Made by a program: the position numbers and the translations under genes. This document shows, piece by piece, positions 24,091 through 32,709 of a DNA stretch of 42,583 nucleotides. The first letter of the stretch is position 1. Each line of letters starts with the position of its first letter. The DNA is from an uncultured Campylobacter sp. (GTDB lineage Bacteria; Campylobacterota; Campylobacteria; Campylobacterales; Campylobacteraceae). The stretch lies in assembly GCF_938039245.1 (NCBI RefSeq), contig NZ_CALHVN010000043.1:1-42583 (forward strand), in the 5' to 3' direction. The notes under the pieces are model-generated. The model was not told the origin of the DNA, did not search any database, and worked only from the letters and a program-made list of their open reading frames with translations.

Positions 24091-24321
24091 TTATTTGCTA
24101 GTTATTTTTGCAACCCTGTCGCTAAGTTTCGCACCGACGCCTTTCCAATAAGCCAAGCGCTCAGCGTCAAATTTTACCACCTCAGGCTCAATCATAGGAT
24201 TGTAGTAGCCGATCGACTCTATCCAGCCGCCGTCCCTTCTTTTTCTGCTATCCGTTACGACTATACGATAAAAAGGTTTTTTCTTGCGTCCCATTCTCGT
24301 TAGTCTTACTACTGTTGCCAT
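24091..24321 (-). CDS. rpsP: 30S ribosomal protein S16
   Basis: The 76-residue S16 has the family start VVRLTRMGRKKKPFYRIVV, then DSRKRRDGGWIESIGYYNP. It binds 16S rRNA in the lower body of the 30S. AAAGGAG lies just before the ATG. It is separated from ffh by 67 bases that contain a long stem-loop, so its expression may be partly uncoupled from ffh. Confidence 0.97.
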   Translation of the reverse strand: MATVVRLTRMGRKKKPFYRIVVTDSRKRRDGGWIESIGYYNPMIEPEVVKFDAERLAYWKGVGAKLSDRVAKITSK

Positions 24322-24348
24322 TATATTTCTCCTTTTGTTTTTTAAATA

Positions 24349-24386
24349 GGCTTAAATTTAGTCACGCTCGTAACTAAATTTAAGCC
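24349..24386 (-). terminator. Perfect 14-bp inverted repeat between ffh and rpsP
   Basis: GGCTTAAATTTAGT (24349-24362) is exactly complementary to ACTAAATTTAAGCC (24373-24386) with a ten-base loop. It begins two bases after the ffh stop. In the minus direction it is followed by TATTTAAAAAAC rather than a clean U-run, so it may be a leaky terminator, a processing site or an mRNA-stabilising hairpin. Its arms contain the frequent AAATTT hexamer. Confidence 0.6.
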
Positions 24387-24388
24387 CT

Positions 24389-25729
24389 TTAATTAGGGCG
24401 TGAGTTTTTAGCCTGGTTTAGTAAATTTCCAAGCCCTTTTAAACCTTCTTTGCCAGAAAATCTCTTTGCTATTTTCGATGCGCTTTCAAACTGCTTCAAA
24501 AAGCGATTTACCTCTACTTGAGATAGTCCAGAACCGGCAGCCAAACGTCTTTTTCGGCTATTGTTTAGCAAATCAGGATTTTCGCGCTCTTTTTGCGTCA
24601 TCGAATTTATCATAGCCTTGATATGTAAAATTTCCTTCGAGTTATCAAGGTCTATATCTTTTATCTGATTTGCCACGCTTGATAGGCCGGGTATCATACC
24701 GATTAAGCTTTTCATATTTCCGAGCTTTTTGACGCTTTCCATTTGCGATAAAAAGTCGTTAAAGTTAAACTGCCCTTTTTTAATCTTTTTATTTATTCTT
24801 TTTGCTTCTTGCTCGTCTATCACGGCGCTAGTTTTTTCAACCAACGTCGCCAAGTCGCCTTCGCCCATTATGCGGCTTACGATACGCTCGGGGATAAAGC
24901 TCTCCATATCGCCGACTTTTTCGCCTATACCTACGAATCTAAGCGGTATATTTAGTTGTTTGGCTATGCCGATAGCTACGCCGCCTTTGCTGTCCGAGTC
25001 AAATTTGCTTAGCACCACGCCGCTTATTTTTAGCGCGTCGTTAAACGTACTTGCTGTTTTTACGCCGTCTTGTCCGCTCATAGCGTCGGCTACATAAAAA
25101 ATTTCATGCGGCTGGAGCTCTGATTTGATATCTTTTATCTGCTTCATCAAAGCTTCATCTATCGCTAGACGTCCCGCCGTATCGACTAAAAGTACGTCGT
25201 AAAGCCCGCTTTTTGCTTTAGCTAGTGCTTGTTTGGCTACGTTTAGCGGATTGGTTTCGTTTTCTATGCTAAAAAGCTCTATCTCGTTTGCGTCGCAAAG
25301 CTGGCGAAGCTGCTCGACGGCCGCCAAACGCTGCAAATCGCACGCCGCGACTAAAACTTTTTTCTTTCTAAGCTTTAGATAATTTGCTAGCTTTATCGTC
25401 GTAGTAGTTTTTCCGCTACCTTGCAAGCCCGCCATCAGCACGATCGTAGGAGCTACTGGCGCAAATACAAAGCCCTGGTTGCCCGGCGCGGTTAAAACCT
25501 TCGTTAAATTTGATTTGATAGCGTCTAAAAATTGCTTTTGGCCTATCCCGCTTTGCTTTAGATCGGCCTCTATGAGAGCTAGCAATTCTTTGGTAACTTT
25601 GTGATGAACGTCGGCTTTTAGTAGTGCTTTTTTAAGCACGTCAAGCGCGTTATTTAGCGCTTTTTCATCGTCTACGAAACGAATTTTACTAACGGCTAAA
25701 CGAAACGACTCGCTGATTTGCTCAAACAC
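24389..25729 (-). CDS. ffh: Signal recognition particle GTPase Ffh
   Basis: Ffh binds 4.5S RNA and signal sequences and targets ribosomes to FtsY. The 446-residue protein shows the NG domain (GLQGSGKTTTTIKLA P-loop; DTAGR; SKFDSDSKGG; FVGIGEKVGDME) and the methionine-rich M domain (FNDFLSQMESVKKLGNM; SRKRRLAAGSGLSQVEV for RNA binding). Normal length. It precedes rpsP, as in many bacteria, and follows the pseudouridine synthase by 66 bases. Confidence 0.97.
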   Translation of the reverse strand: MFEQISESFRLAVSKIRFVDDEKALNNALDVLKKALLKADVHHKVTKELLALIEADLKQSGIGQKQFLDAIKSNLTKVLTAPGNQGFVFAPVAPTIVLMAGLQGSGKTTTTIKLANYLKLRKKKVLVAACDLQRLAAVEQLRQLCDANEIELFSIENETNPLNVAKQALAKAKSGLYDVLLVDTAGRLAIDEALMKQIKDIKSELQPHEIFYVADAMSGQDGVKTASTFNDALKISGVVLSKFDSDSKGGVAIGIAKQLNIPLRFVGIGEKVGDMESFIPERIVSRIMGEGDLATLVEKTSAVIDEQEAKRINKKIKKGQFNFNDFLSQMESVKKLGNMKSLIGMIPGLSSVANQIKDIDLDNSKEILHIKAMINSMTQKERENPDLLNNSRKRRLAAGSGLSQVEVNRFLKQFESASKIAKRFSGKEGLKGLGNLLNQAKNSRPN

Positions 25730-25795
25730 ATTCTACCTTTTATTTACATTTATAGCTAAAGCGCGTATTTTATTAAATTTAAGCTTTATCGCTCT

Positions 25796-26554
25796 TTAAA
25801 TCTCAAAATTTCTTGAAATTTCAAAACCGAGCCTGTTAAAATCACTGCTCAAATTTGACCTAAATTTATATCCCAAAAGCTCGATTTTGTAAGCATGCAG
25901 ATACATTCTTGCGGATTTATTTTTAGCGTATTTTTCATCGCCGACGATCCCGTATCCCGCGTGATTTAGGTGCACTCGGATTTGGTGCGTTCTGCCGGTT
26001 TTTATCTCGACTTTTACGAGGCTTTTTTTGCCTGCGACCATAACCGGCGTCACGTGCGAAAACGCCTCTTTGCCGTTTGGCGATATCTTAGAAAACGCTC
26101 CGCCCTTATTTTTTAGCGTGATTATAGGTTCGTTTACGCTAAATTCCTCGCTCACGATACCTTTTACCGCCGCGACGTACTCTTTTTTTACGCGGCAGTT
26201 TTTAAACTCCTCGATCGCTTTTTTTTGAAAATCCTCGTTTTTCACGAGCAAAAGCACGCCGCTAGTTTCCTTATCGAGTCTGTGAAGCAAAGGAAATTTA
26301 TAAGTTTCACTCACTTTTTCCGACGTTAAAAACGCCGGTTTATCAACCGCGATCAAATTTTCATCCTCAAAAATCACGCTTGGGCGCGGTAGCTTTTGCA
26401 CGCTAAATTTAGTCGCCGCGCTCATCATTGCGCGCGCCACGGCGATCCTCTGTCCTTTTGCGCTAACTAGGCCTGCATCGATCAGCTCCTTTGCCTCGTT
26501 GTTTGAGATGCCTTCCTGGATCGCCAGTAGTTTATAGGCTTTTTCTTCTTTCAT
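25796..26554 (-). CDS. RluA-family RNA pseudouridine synthase
   Basis: The 252-residue protein combines an N-terminal S4-like region (GISNNEAKELIDAGLVSAKG) and an RluA catalytic domain with the essential Asp in LLHRLDKETSGVLL, followed by KTGRTHQIRVHLNHAGYGIVGD. It isomerises uridine to pseudouridine in rRNA or tRNA; the site is not predictable here. It overlaps waaA by four bases. C. jejuni has a homologue at the same place (Cj0708, from memory). Confidence 0.9.
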   Translation of the reverse strand: MKEEKAYKLLAIQEGISNNEAKELIDAGLVSAKGQRIAVARAMMSAATKFSVQKLPRPSVIFEDENLIAVDKPAFLTSEKVSETYKFPLLHRLDKETSGVLLLVKNEDFQKKAIEEFKNCRVKKEYVAAVKGIVSEEFSVNEPIITLKNKGGAFSKISPNGKEAFSHVTPVMVAGKKSLVKVEIKTGRTHQIRVHLNHAGYGIVGDEKYAKNKSARMYLHAYKIELLGYKFRSNLSSDFNRLGFEISRNFEI

Positions 26555-27690
26555 AAATTTTCCTCGATATCTTTTAAAATCTCGCTCGCATCGCCCTTGG
26601 CGACTATTTTTGCTTTTGGTAAATTTTGCTTTAAAAGCGAACTTATCTCGTCCGCTTTTGCAAATTTTATGCCGTCAACCGCGCTATACAAGGCTTTTTG
26701 GTTAAAAATAAACTCTCCGCTTATCACCGCGTTTTCAAACTGCGCCGCCTCGATCGGATTGTGTCCGCCGACGTTTGGCACGAAGCTACCGCCGAGCACG
26801 ACGACGTCGCTAAATTTATAAATATTTACCAGCTCGCCCATCGCATCGACCAGCACGCACTGCGCGTCAAAGTTTTTCGTTTCGCTAAATTTAGAAAAAC
26901 TAAGTCCGTTTTTTACGGCAAATTTAGCCAAAATCTCGCCCGCTTCGCCAAATCTCTCCGGATGGCGCGGCACGAGTATCAGTTTGTCGTTTGCACTCAA
27001 ATTTAACTCGCGCAAAATCAGCTCCTCTTCACCTGCATGAGTGCTAGCTAGCACGATCGCGCGCTCTTTTGGTTTGGCGTAAATTTTACTCGGACTTGGC
27101 AAAAAGGCTGATTTTATATTGCCGCTAACGACGATATTTTTAGCGCCTAGTCGCTGTAGGCGCTGTTTATCCAGATCGCTTTGGGTGTAAATTTTATCTA
27201 TAAATTTAAACAAATACCTATAAAAAAAGCCAAATTTTAGATAGCTTTTGTAGCTCCTATCAGAAATCCTAGCGTTTATCAAAATAACGCGAGAGCCTTT
27301 AAATTTAGCCCAAAAAACAAGCCCTAGCCAAAGCTCGGCCTCAAAAATAACCGTTATTTTAGCAGGCTTTAGCCAAAACGGTAAAAATATCTCAAACGGC
27401 AAAAAGCCCGTATTTTGCGTGATTTTTTTCGCCTCGTCAAATCCCGTTTTGGTTACGACCGAGACTGCGGCCGCGTCTTTAAATCTACTAACTAGCGGCG
27501 CGATAGAACGCACCTCGCCGAAACTGCACGCGTGAAAATGCACGCGCGAGGCGTCAAATTTAGGATTTTTAAACAAAAAAAATCTAGCGGGGATCGAGGC
27601 TCTGTACTTTTTCTTAAAAGCTAAAATCGCAAGCGGTAAAGCCCCCAAGGCAAACGCCGCGAGGACTAAAACGTAATAAATTATTATCAA
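26551..27690 (-). CDS. waaA: 3-deoxy-D-manno-octulosonic acid (Kdo) transferase
   Basis: WaaA adds Kdo to lipid A precursor at the inner membrane. The 379-residue GT30-type protein has an N-terminal membrane anchor (IIYYVLVLAAFALGALPLAI), the catalytic Glu in ACSFGEVRS, the Kdo/CMP-site VSGNIKSA, VPRHPERF and GGHNPIEAAQFE. It lies between the zinc-ribbon gene (nine bases away) and the pseudouridine synthase (ATGA overlap), the same order as in C. jejuni. Confidence 0.93.
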   Translation of the reverse strand: MIIIYYVLVLAAFALGALPLAILAFKKKYRASIPARFFLFKNPKFDASRVHFHACSFGEVRSIAPLVSRFKDAAAVSVVTKTGFDEAKKITQNTGFLPFEIFLPFWLKPAKITVIFEAELWLGLVFWAKFKGSRVILINARISDRSYKSYLKFGFFYRYLFKFIDKIYTQSDLDKQRLQRLGAKNIVVSGNIKSAFLPSPSKIYAKPKERAIVLASTHAGEEELILRELNLSANDKLILVPRHPERFGEAGEILAKFAVKNGLSFSKFSETKNFDAQCVLVDAMGELVNIYKFSDVVVLGGSFVPNVGGHNPIEAAQFENAVISGEFIFNQKALYSAVDGIKFAKADEISSLLKQNLPKAKIVAKGDASEILKDIEENL

Positions 27691-27699
27691 ATTTAAAGG

Positions 27700-28410
27700 C
27701 TAGTTCGCCGCTTCTTTGTATAAAATTCGGCCGCAGTGAGGGCAGGTCACGATGTCTTCGCCCTTGATGACGGCAGAATAAGTCTTGTCGTTTATCTGCA
27801 TAAAGCAGCCGTAGCAGGCCTGCTTTTTGACCGGCACGACGGCGGTATTGTGCGCCCATTTGCGGATTTTCTCGTAAAAGGTCAAGATTTTTTGATTCAT
27901 CTCGCCGACTAGCTTATTTTTCTTAGCGTATATTTCATCTCTTTGCTGCTCGATAGCGCCGACCTCGGCCGAGATTTCACTCTCGATTTTGGTCAAATTT
28001 TCGCCAAGCTCCGCAGCCTTCGCCTCAAGCTCGCTTTTAAGCGCATTTTTGCTGTCTATGATTTTTTCCAGTCTTTCAACCTCTTCGTTTGCGGCCTCTA
28101 GCTGTTCTTTTGCTAGCTCGTCTTCTAGCTGAAGCGCTTTTATCTCTTTTTCTGTTTTTGCTGCGCCGCTTTTTTTGGCGACGTCTTTTATTTTCGCGCT
28201 AAATTCGGCTATGTGCGCATTGGTTTGAGATTTTTGATTTTTTAGCTCGGTCACGCTCGTAGCCGCTTCCTCGATCTGCGCTAAAATTGCCGCCTGCTCG
28301 TCCTTGGTCGCTCTTAAAACGCTTTGAACCTTCTCGAGGCGCGGGGTAAAATCGTCGATATCTTTGTCGATCGTCGAGAGCTCGACTAGCTGTTCTAAAT
28401 ATTTATTCAT
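27700..28410 (-). CDS. Coiled-coil zinc-ribbon protein, HP0958 (RpoN chaperone/flagellar) type
   Basis: The 236-residue protein is a long heptad-rich coiled coil (residues about 10-170) ending in a C4 zinc ribbon: CYGC at about 200 and CPHCGR near 223. This matches H. pylori HP0958, which is needed for flagella, stabilises RpoN and binds flaA mRNA. The function here is transferred by family. It sits between the Nif3-like gene and waaA. Confidence 0.85.
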   Translation of the reverse strand: MNKYLEQLVELSTIDKDIDDFTPRLEKVQSVLRATKDEQAAILAQIEEAATSVTELKNQKSQTNAHIAEFSAKIKDVAKKSGAAKTEKEIKALQLEDELAKEQLEAANEEVERLEKIIDSKNALKSELEAKAAELGENLTKIESEISAEVGAIEQQRDEIYAKKNKLVGEMNQKILTFYEKIRKWAHNTAVVPVKKQACYGCFMQINDKTYSAVIKGEDIVTCPHCGRILYKEAAN

Positions 28411-28419
28411 CTTTTTCCT

Positions 28420-29160
28420 TTAACTGTATGAAAACGGGTTTTTTGAGTTGGATATTATAGTAGGAATCGGCAAAATTTGCAAATATTTTGCAAGCGACTC
28501 CCCAAAATACCGCTCGCTCTCGAAGTGCCCGATGTCTAGCATAGTAAGATTATTTTGCGCGGCGCTCATGGCTTGGTGATACTTCAGATCTCCGGTTAAA
28601 AACACGTCCGCTTTAACGCTATCAATCAAATCTCCGCCGCTTCCCGTACAAAACGCAAGGCGCTTTACCTGCGCATTGGGGTCAAATTTTCGCCCTTTGC
28701 AAACCATTAAATGGCTCAAATTTAGCTTTGTTTTTACTCTCTCGCAAAGCTCGTCAAAGCTCAAATTTACGTCCGCATAAAGCAAAAATCCGTCGCGCTC
28801 CTTTGGCGTAAATCCCAAAATTTCGCTTAGCACGTATTCGTTTAGGTGGCTTAGATCATAGTTCGTGTGCATAGCGATCAGGCTTAAATTTTTAGCCACC
28901 ATCTTTACGATTAGGCTGCTTGGGTATTTGTCCAAATTTAGCGATTTTAGCCCTTTAAAAATGAGCGGATGATGTGTGATGATGAGCGAGTTTGGCTGCA
29001 CTTCGTCCAAAAGCTCGTCGTCGACGTCAAGGCTAAGGTAAACGCACTCCGCGCTCGCCTCAAACGAGCCCACGAGCAATCCGCTATTATCCCACTCCTC
29101 TTGACTCGCAAACGGACTAATCTCGTCTAAAATTTTATAAATTTCGCCGATTTTCATCAA
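28420..29160 (-). CDS. Nif3-like dinuclear metal centre protein
   Basis: The 246-residue Nif3/YbgI family protein shows EWDNSGLLVGS, LIITHHPLIFKGLKSL and AMHTNYDL, which carry the conserved metal-ligand His residues, and GDLKYHQAMSA with a DIGHFESE end motif. Members form hexamers with two metals; the reaction is not firmly known, with possible GTP cyclohydrolase-like or DNA-repair roles. It lies three bases after glyQ. Confidence 0.9.
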   Translation of the reverse strand: MMKIGEIYKILDEISPFASQEEWDNSGLLVGSFEASAECVYLSLDVDDELLDEVQPNSLIITHHPLIFKGLKSLNLDKYPSSLIVKMVAKNLSLIAMHTNYDLSHLNEYVLSEILGFTPKERDGFLLYADVNLSFDELCERVKTKLNLSHLMVCKGRKFDPNAQVKRLAFCTGSGGDLIDSVKADVFLTGDLKYHQAMSAAQNNLTMLDIGHFESERYFGESLAKYLQILPIPTIISNSKNPFSYS

Positions 29161-29163
29161 ATT

Positions 29164-30042
29164 TTATTCGCCCTTCGCGTCGTTCGCGGCATCAATGCTG
29201 GCCTTGTACGTTAGCGCGCACTCTTTGGCTAGTTCGCGGATTTTTAGGATGTAGTCTTGCCTTTGCGTTACGCTGATCGCTCCGCGCGCGTCAAGGACGT
29301 TAAACGTATGCGCCGCTAGCATGCAATAATCATACGCAGGCAGCGAAATTTTAGCCTCCAAGCAGCGTTTACACTCGCCGAAAGCGTTTTCAAACTGGCG
29401 AAACAGCATATTAACGTCGGCGATTTCAAAGTTATATTTGCTCCACTCAAATTCGCCCTGCTTATGCACGTCGGCGTAGGTCACGATATTGCCGCCCCTA
29501 TCGTCCCAAACGATATCGTAGACGCTATTTACGTCCTGTAGATACATCGCAAGGCGCTCGAGGCCGTAAGTGATCTCAGCCGAAACCAGCTCGCACGCGA
29601 TGCCGCCGACTTGCTGAAAATACGTAAACTGCGTCACCTCCATACCGTCTAGCCAGACCTCCCAGCCTAGCCCCCAAGCACCTAGCGTCGGGCTCTCCCA
29701 GTTATCCTCGACGAAGCGGATGTCGTGATTTTTCAAATTTAAACCGAGCTTTTCAAGGCTTTTTAGATAAAGCTCTTGTATATTTTCCGGGCTTGGTTTA
29801 ATGAGCACTTGAAACTGATAATATGCTCCAAGGCGGTTTGGGTTTTCGCCGTATCTGCCATCAGTCGGGCGACGAGAAGGGGCAACATACGCCGTCGCCC
29901 ACGGCTTTGGCCCGAGACTCCTTAAAAAAGTCGCCTGATGATAGGTGCCCGCGCCCGCAGGCATATCGTATGGCTGCAGTATCACGCAACCCTGCTCGCG
30001 CCAGTAGTTTTGTAACGTCAAAATAATCTCTGAAAACGTCAT
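29164..30042 (-). CDS. glyQ: Glycyl-tRNA synthetase alpha subunit
   Basis: The 292-residue class II catalytic subunit of the bacterial alpha2-beta2 GlyRS has the motif 2 region (PSRRPTDGRYGENPNRLGAY), QFQVLIKPSP and ERLAMYLQDV. The beta subunit gene glyS is not in the window, as in other Campylobacter where the two are apart. Confidence 0.96.
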   Translation of the reverse strand: MTFSEIILTLQNYWREQGCVILQPYDMPAGAGTYHQATFLRSLGPKPWATAYVAPSRRPTDGRYGENPNRLGAYYQFQVLIKPSPENIQELYLKSLEKLGLNLKNHDIRFVEDNWESPTLGAWGLGWEVWLDGMEVTQFTYFQQVGGIACELVSAEITYGLERLAMYLQDVNSVYDIVWDDRGGNIVTYADVHKQGEFEWSKYNFEIADVNMLFRQFENAFGECKRCLEAKISLPAYDYCMLAAHTFNVLDARGAISVTQRQDYILKIRELAKECALTYKASIDAANDAKGE

Positions 30043-30052
30043 TTTTTACCTT

Positions 30053-30472
30053 TTATTTTATTGATATGTAAATTTCTATTTTTTCGTTTAAATATTTCTC
30101 AAAATCCGTTTCGTAGGCTCTTTTTAGCTCAGAGTTTTCAAAATATTTCCAAATTTCTCCCCAAAATTTCGCTACGTTTTGCGGCTCGCTCGGAAAGCTG
30201 AAAACAGCGTATTTGCCGCTTTTTATCTCTAAAATTCCGCCGCCTGAGCAAAGCGACTTCGTGCCGATAAATAAATCATAAAATCCGTTTACGTCGCTTT
30301 CGTAGTTGCAGTAAACGCCGTAAATTTCGCTTTTGCCGTCATAAACTTCTTTCATAAATTTCGCCCACAATGCCGGGATTTTACCGTCGCCGTTTATCTC
30401 GTCGGCATTTTTGGTACGAGTTTTTAGTCCGTAAATTTTAAAACCCTCTACTGATAAAATTTCCATAATCAT
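30053..30472 (-). CDS. GyrI-like / AraC-type effector-binding domain protein
   Basis: The 139-residue stand-alone ligand-binding domain has the family layout: an N-terminal FKIYGLKTRTKNADE, the middle IYGVYCNYESDVNGFYDLFIG and KYAVFSFPSEP before the C-terminal helices. Such proteins bind small molecules and may act as drug sensors or gyrase inhibitors. It overlaps the DUF3972 gene by four bases. I do not recall it at this point of the C. jejuni order, so it may be an insertion in this lineage. Confidence 0.7.
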   Translation of the reverse strand: MIMEILSVEGFKIYGLKTRTKNADEINGDGKIPALWAKFMKEVYDGKSEIYGVYCNYESDVNGFYDLFIGTKSLCSGGGILEIKSGKYAVFSFPSEPQNVAKFWGEIWKYFENSELKRAYETDFEKYLNEKIEIYISIK

Positions 30473-30942
30473 TCCTTGTCGCCTTTAAAATTTTCAACCG
30501 CTTTGTTCCACATGAGTTTGTATTTTCGCTTTAAAAACTCGACTTCATCTTGCGAATTTTTTAGCTGCTTCGTGAGCGTCTCGACCGTTTTTCTATCCTC
30601 GTCGTAGAGCTCTTGCATCGAGATTAGCGCCTCTTTTAAAAACTTATTTTCGTTGCGCAGGGTCTCTAGCGTTTCGTCTTTAGCATCAAGCACCTTTTCG
30701 TGCAAATTTAATATCGTGCCGATCGTCTTTTCCACGAAGCTAAAGCCGTCGGCACCGATCTGCGGCGCAGGAACGGCCACGACGCTAGGCACCACGCTCA
30801 TCGTGCCTTGGCTAGCCTCTATGAGGATCTCGCCGCCTTCTTCTTTTGTATTTAGCACGCCGCGGTTTATCATCCCCTCGATTACCTCGCGCTCTAGGTG
30901 CACGAGCTTGCAAAATTCGTCTATGCTCAAGTATGTCTGCAT
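30469..30942 (-). CDS. DUF3972-type protein with MerR-like N-terminus and coiled coil
   Basis: The 157-residue protein begins with a helix-turn-helix-like segment (YLSIDEFCKLVHLEREVIEG), then a Val/Ala-rich linker and a long coiled coil from about 85 to 150. Homologues are typical of Campylobacterota at this position (Cj0703 in C. jejuni, from memory). The function is unknown; the domain layout suggests DNA binding with oligomerisation. It lies ten bases after purE. Confidence 0.78.
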   Translation of the reverse strand: MQTYLSIDEFCKLVHLEREVIEGMINRGVLNTKEEGGEILIEASQGTMSVVPSVVAVPAPQIGADGFSFVEKTIGTILNLHEKVLDAKDETLETLRNENKFLKEALISMQELYDEDRKTVETLTKQLKNSQDEVEFLKRKYKLMWNKAVENFKGDKE

Positions 30943-30952
30943 ATTTGCTCCT

Positions 30953-31450
30953 TTAGGCGAGTAAAACTTCCACCTTCGCCGAGTCTTCCTCTACTTGCTT
31001 AGCTTTCGCCGCTCGGTCGGCTTTTAGCATTTCGTCTAGATTTTGGTCGTTTAGAGCCAAAATTTGCAGCGCCAGATATGCCGCGTTTACCGCACCCGCC
31101 TTGCCGATAGCGACTGTGCCCACGGGCATGCCGCCGGGCATCTGCACGGTGGAGTAGAGCGCATCCACGCCGCTAAGCGCGGAGCCTGCCATCGGTATGC
31201 CGATCACGGGACGAGTGGTGTTTGCTGCGATAGCGCCCGCTAGATGCGCCGCCATGCCGGCTGCTGCGATAAATACCTGTGCGCCCTTTTCCTCGGCCGC
31301 AGCGACGTACTCGCTCGTTCGCTTCGGACTTCTGTGCGCCGAGCTGATGATTAGCTCGTAAGGGACGTTAAATTTTTCAAGCACCTTTGCCGCTTCGCTA
31401 ACTACGTCGTAGTCGCTCTTGCTTCCCATTATAATTGAAACGAATTTCAT
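30953..31450 (-). CDS. purE: N5-carboxyaminoimidazole ribonucleotide mutase
   Basis: Class I PurE converts N5-CAIR to CAIR in purine synthesis. The 165-residue protein shows IIMGSKSDYDVV near the start, SAHRSPKRTSEY with the catalytic His, AAAGMAAHLAGAIAANTTRPVIG and the Ser/Gly-rich MAGSALSGVDALYSTVQMPGG. Normal length. It overlaps the U32 gene by four bases. Confidence 0.96.
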   Translation of the reverse strand: MKFVSIIMGSKSDYDVVSEAAKVLEKFNVPYELIISSAHRSPKRTSEYVAAAEEKGAQVFIAAAGMAAHLAGAIAANTTRPVIGIPMAGSALSGVDALYSTVQMPGGMPVGTVAIGKAGAVNAAYLALQILALNDQNLDEMLKADRAAKAKQVEEDSAKVEVLLA

Positions 31451-32709
31451 TTTATTTCCTCTCTTAAAAAGCTAAATTTAGGCAACCTCGCGCCCAAATT
31501 TACTTCGTTTTCGTTGCCGCTGTGGATCTCGGCGATCTCTTTGCCTTTTTTGGTTACGAGCTTTTTAAATTTGATAAATTTCTTGCCGCCACGAGCGAAA
31601 ATTTGAGATATTTCGCTCTCGCACTCATCTATCTGCGAGCTCAGAGGCGCCACGATCTCATACTCGCTACCCGGGAAAATTTTATATTTGCATTTAAAAA
31701 ACTCGCCGTCTAAAGTCATGGCGTTTACCTGATGAGTACCTTCTTCTAGGCTGCTGGCGTGATTTTGCGTATCAGCCTTTTCAAACGGACGATTTACCAA
31801 GTAGCCGTCGGTAAAGCCGCGATTTTTTAGCGTATTTAGTTCGCCGGCGTAAATTTGCGCGTCGAATTTGCCAGCTACCGCATCGTCGACGGCCATGCGG
31901 TAGGCTCTAGTCGCACAGGCGGCGTAGTATTCGCTTTTCGTGCGGCCTTCGATTTTTAGGCTACCCACTGCGCCGCTTTCGATGATATCTTTGATGTGCG
32001 CGGATAAATTTAAATCCTTCGAGTTCATCACGTGCGTACCGCCTTCTTCGTCCTCTTCTAGGCGAAACAGCGTCCCGCTCTCGGGATTTTTGGCGTAGAG
32101 TTCGTATTTAAACCTGCAGTCGTTGGCGCAGCTGCCGCGGTTTGATTGGCGGCCGCTTTGAACCGCGCTAACCAAACAGCGCCCCGAGTAAGCAAAGCAC
32201 ATCGAGCCGTGCACGAAAATTTCGATATCTAGCGTCGGGATTTGCTCTTTTATCTTCACGACGTCTTTTAGGCTCATTTCGCGCGCTACGACGATGCGTT
32301 TTGCACCCATTTCGTGGTAGATTTTAGCGTCAAGCGCATTCATGACGTTTGCCTGCGTCGAGAGGTGGATCTCGATGTCGGGCGCGATCTCTTTTGCCAG
32401 GCTCATGACGCCCGGAGTCGCGATGATAAAGGCATCTGGCTTCATTGCAGAAATCGTTTGCAAGTGGCGTTTTAGTGGCTCGATTTGCGAATTAAAAGGA
32501 AACGCGTTTACCGTCGCGTAAAATTTTTTACCCTTTGCGTGCGTGTATTCGATAGCTTCTTTAAAGCTTTCAAGGTTAAATTCGCGCGCCGAACGAGTGC
32601 GAAGCGAAAAGCTCGCCACCGATGCGTAAACCGCGTCCGCACCGTACTCTAGAGCTATTTTTAGCTTGGTTAAATTTCCTGCTGGGGATAAAAGCTCAGG
32701 CTTTAGCAC
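31447..32709 (-). CDS. U32-family peptidase-like protein (TrhP/RlhA type)
   Basis: The 420-residue protein has the U32 signature SLKIEGRTKSEYYAA, the N-terminal ELLSPAGNLTKLKIALEYGADAVY and the Cys motif GRCLVSA followed by RGSCANDC. Family members (YegQ/TrhP, RlhA) act in tRNA or rRNA hydroxylation rather than simple proteolysis. The gene is one base from cheZ and ATGA-coupled to purE. Confidence 0.88.
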   Translation of the reverse strand: MLKPELLSPAGNLTKLKIALEYGADAVYASVASFSLRTRSAREFNLESFKEAIEYTHAKGKKFYATVNAFPFNSQIEPLKRHLQTISAMKPDAFIIATPGVMSLAKEIAPDIEIHLSTQANVMNALDAKIYHEMGAKRIVVAREMSLKDVVKIKEQIPTLDIEIFVHGSMCFAYSGRCLVSAVQSGRQSNRGSCANDCRFKYELYAKNPESGTLFRLEEDEEGGTHVMNSKDLNLSAHIKDIIESGAVGSLKIEGRTKSEYYAACATRAYRMAVDDAVAGKFDAQIYAGELNTLKNRGFTDGYLVNRPFEKADTQNHASSLEEGTHQVNAMTLDGEFFKCKYKIFPGSEYEIVAPLSSQIDECESEISQIFARGGKKFIKFKKLVTKKGKEIAEIHSGNENEVNLGARLPKFSFLREEIK

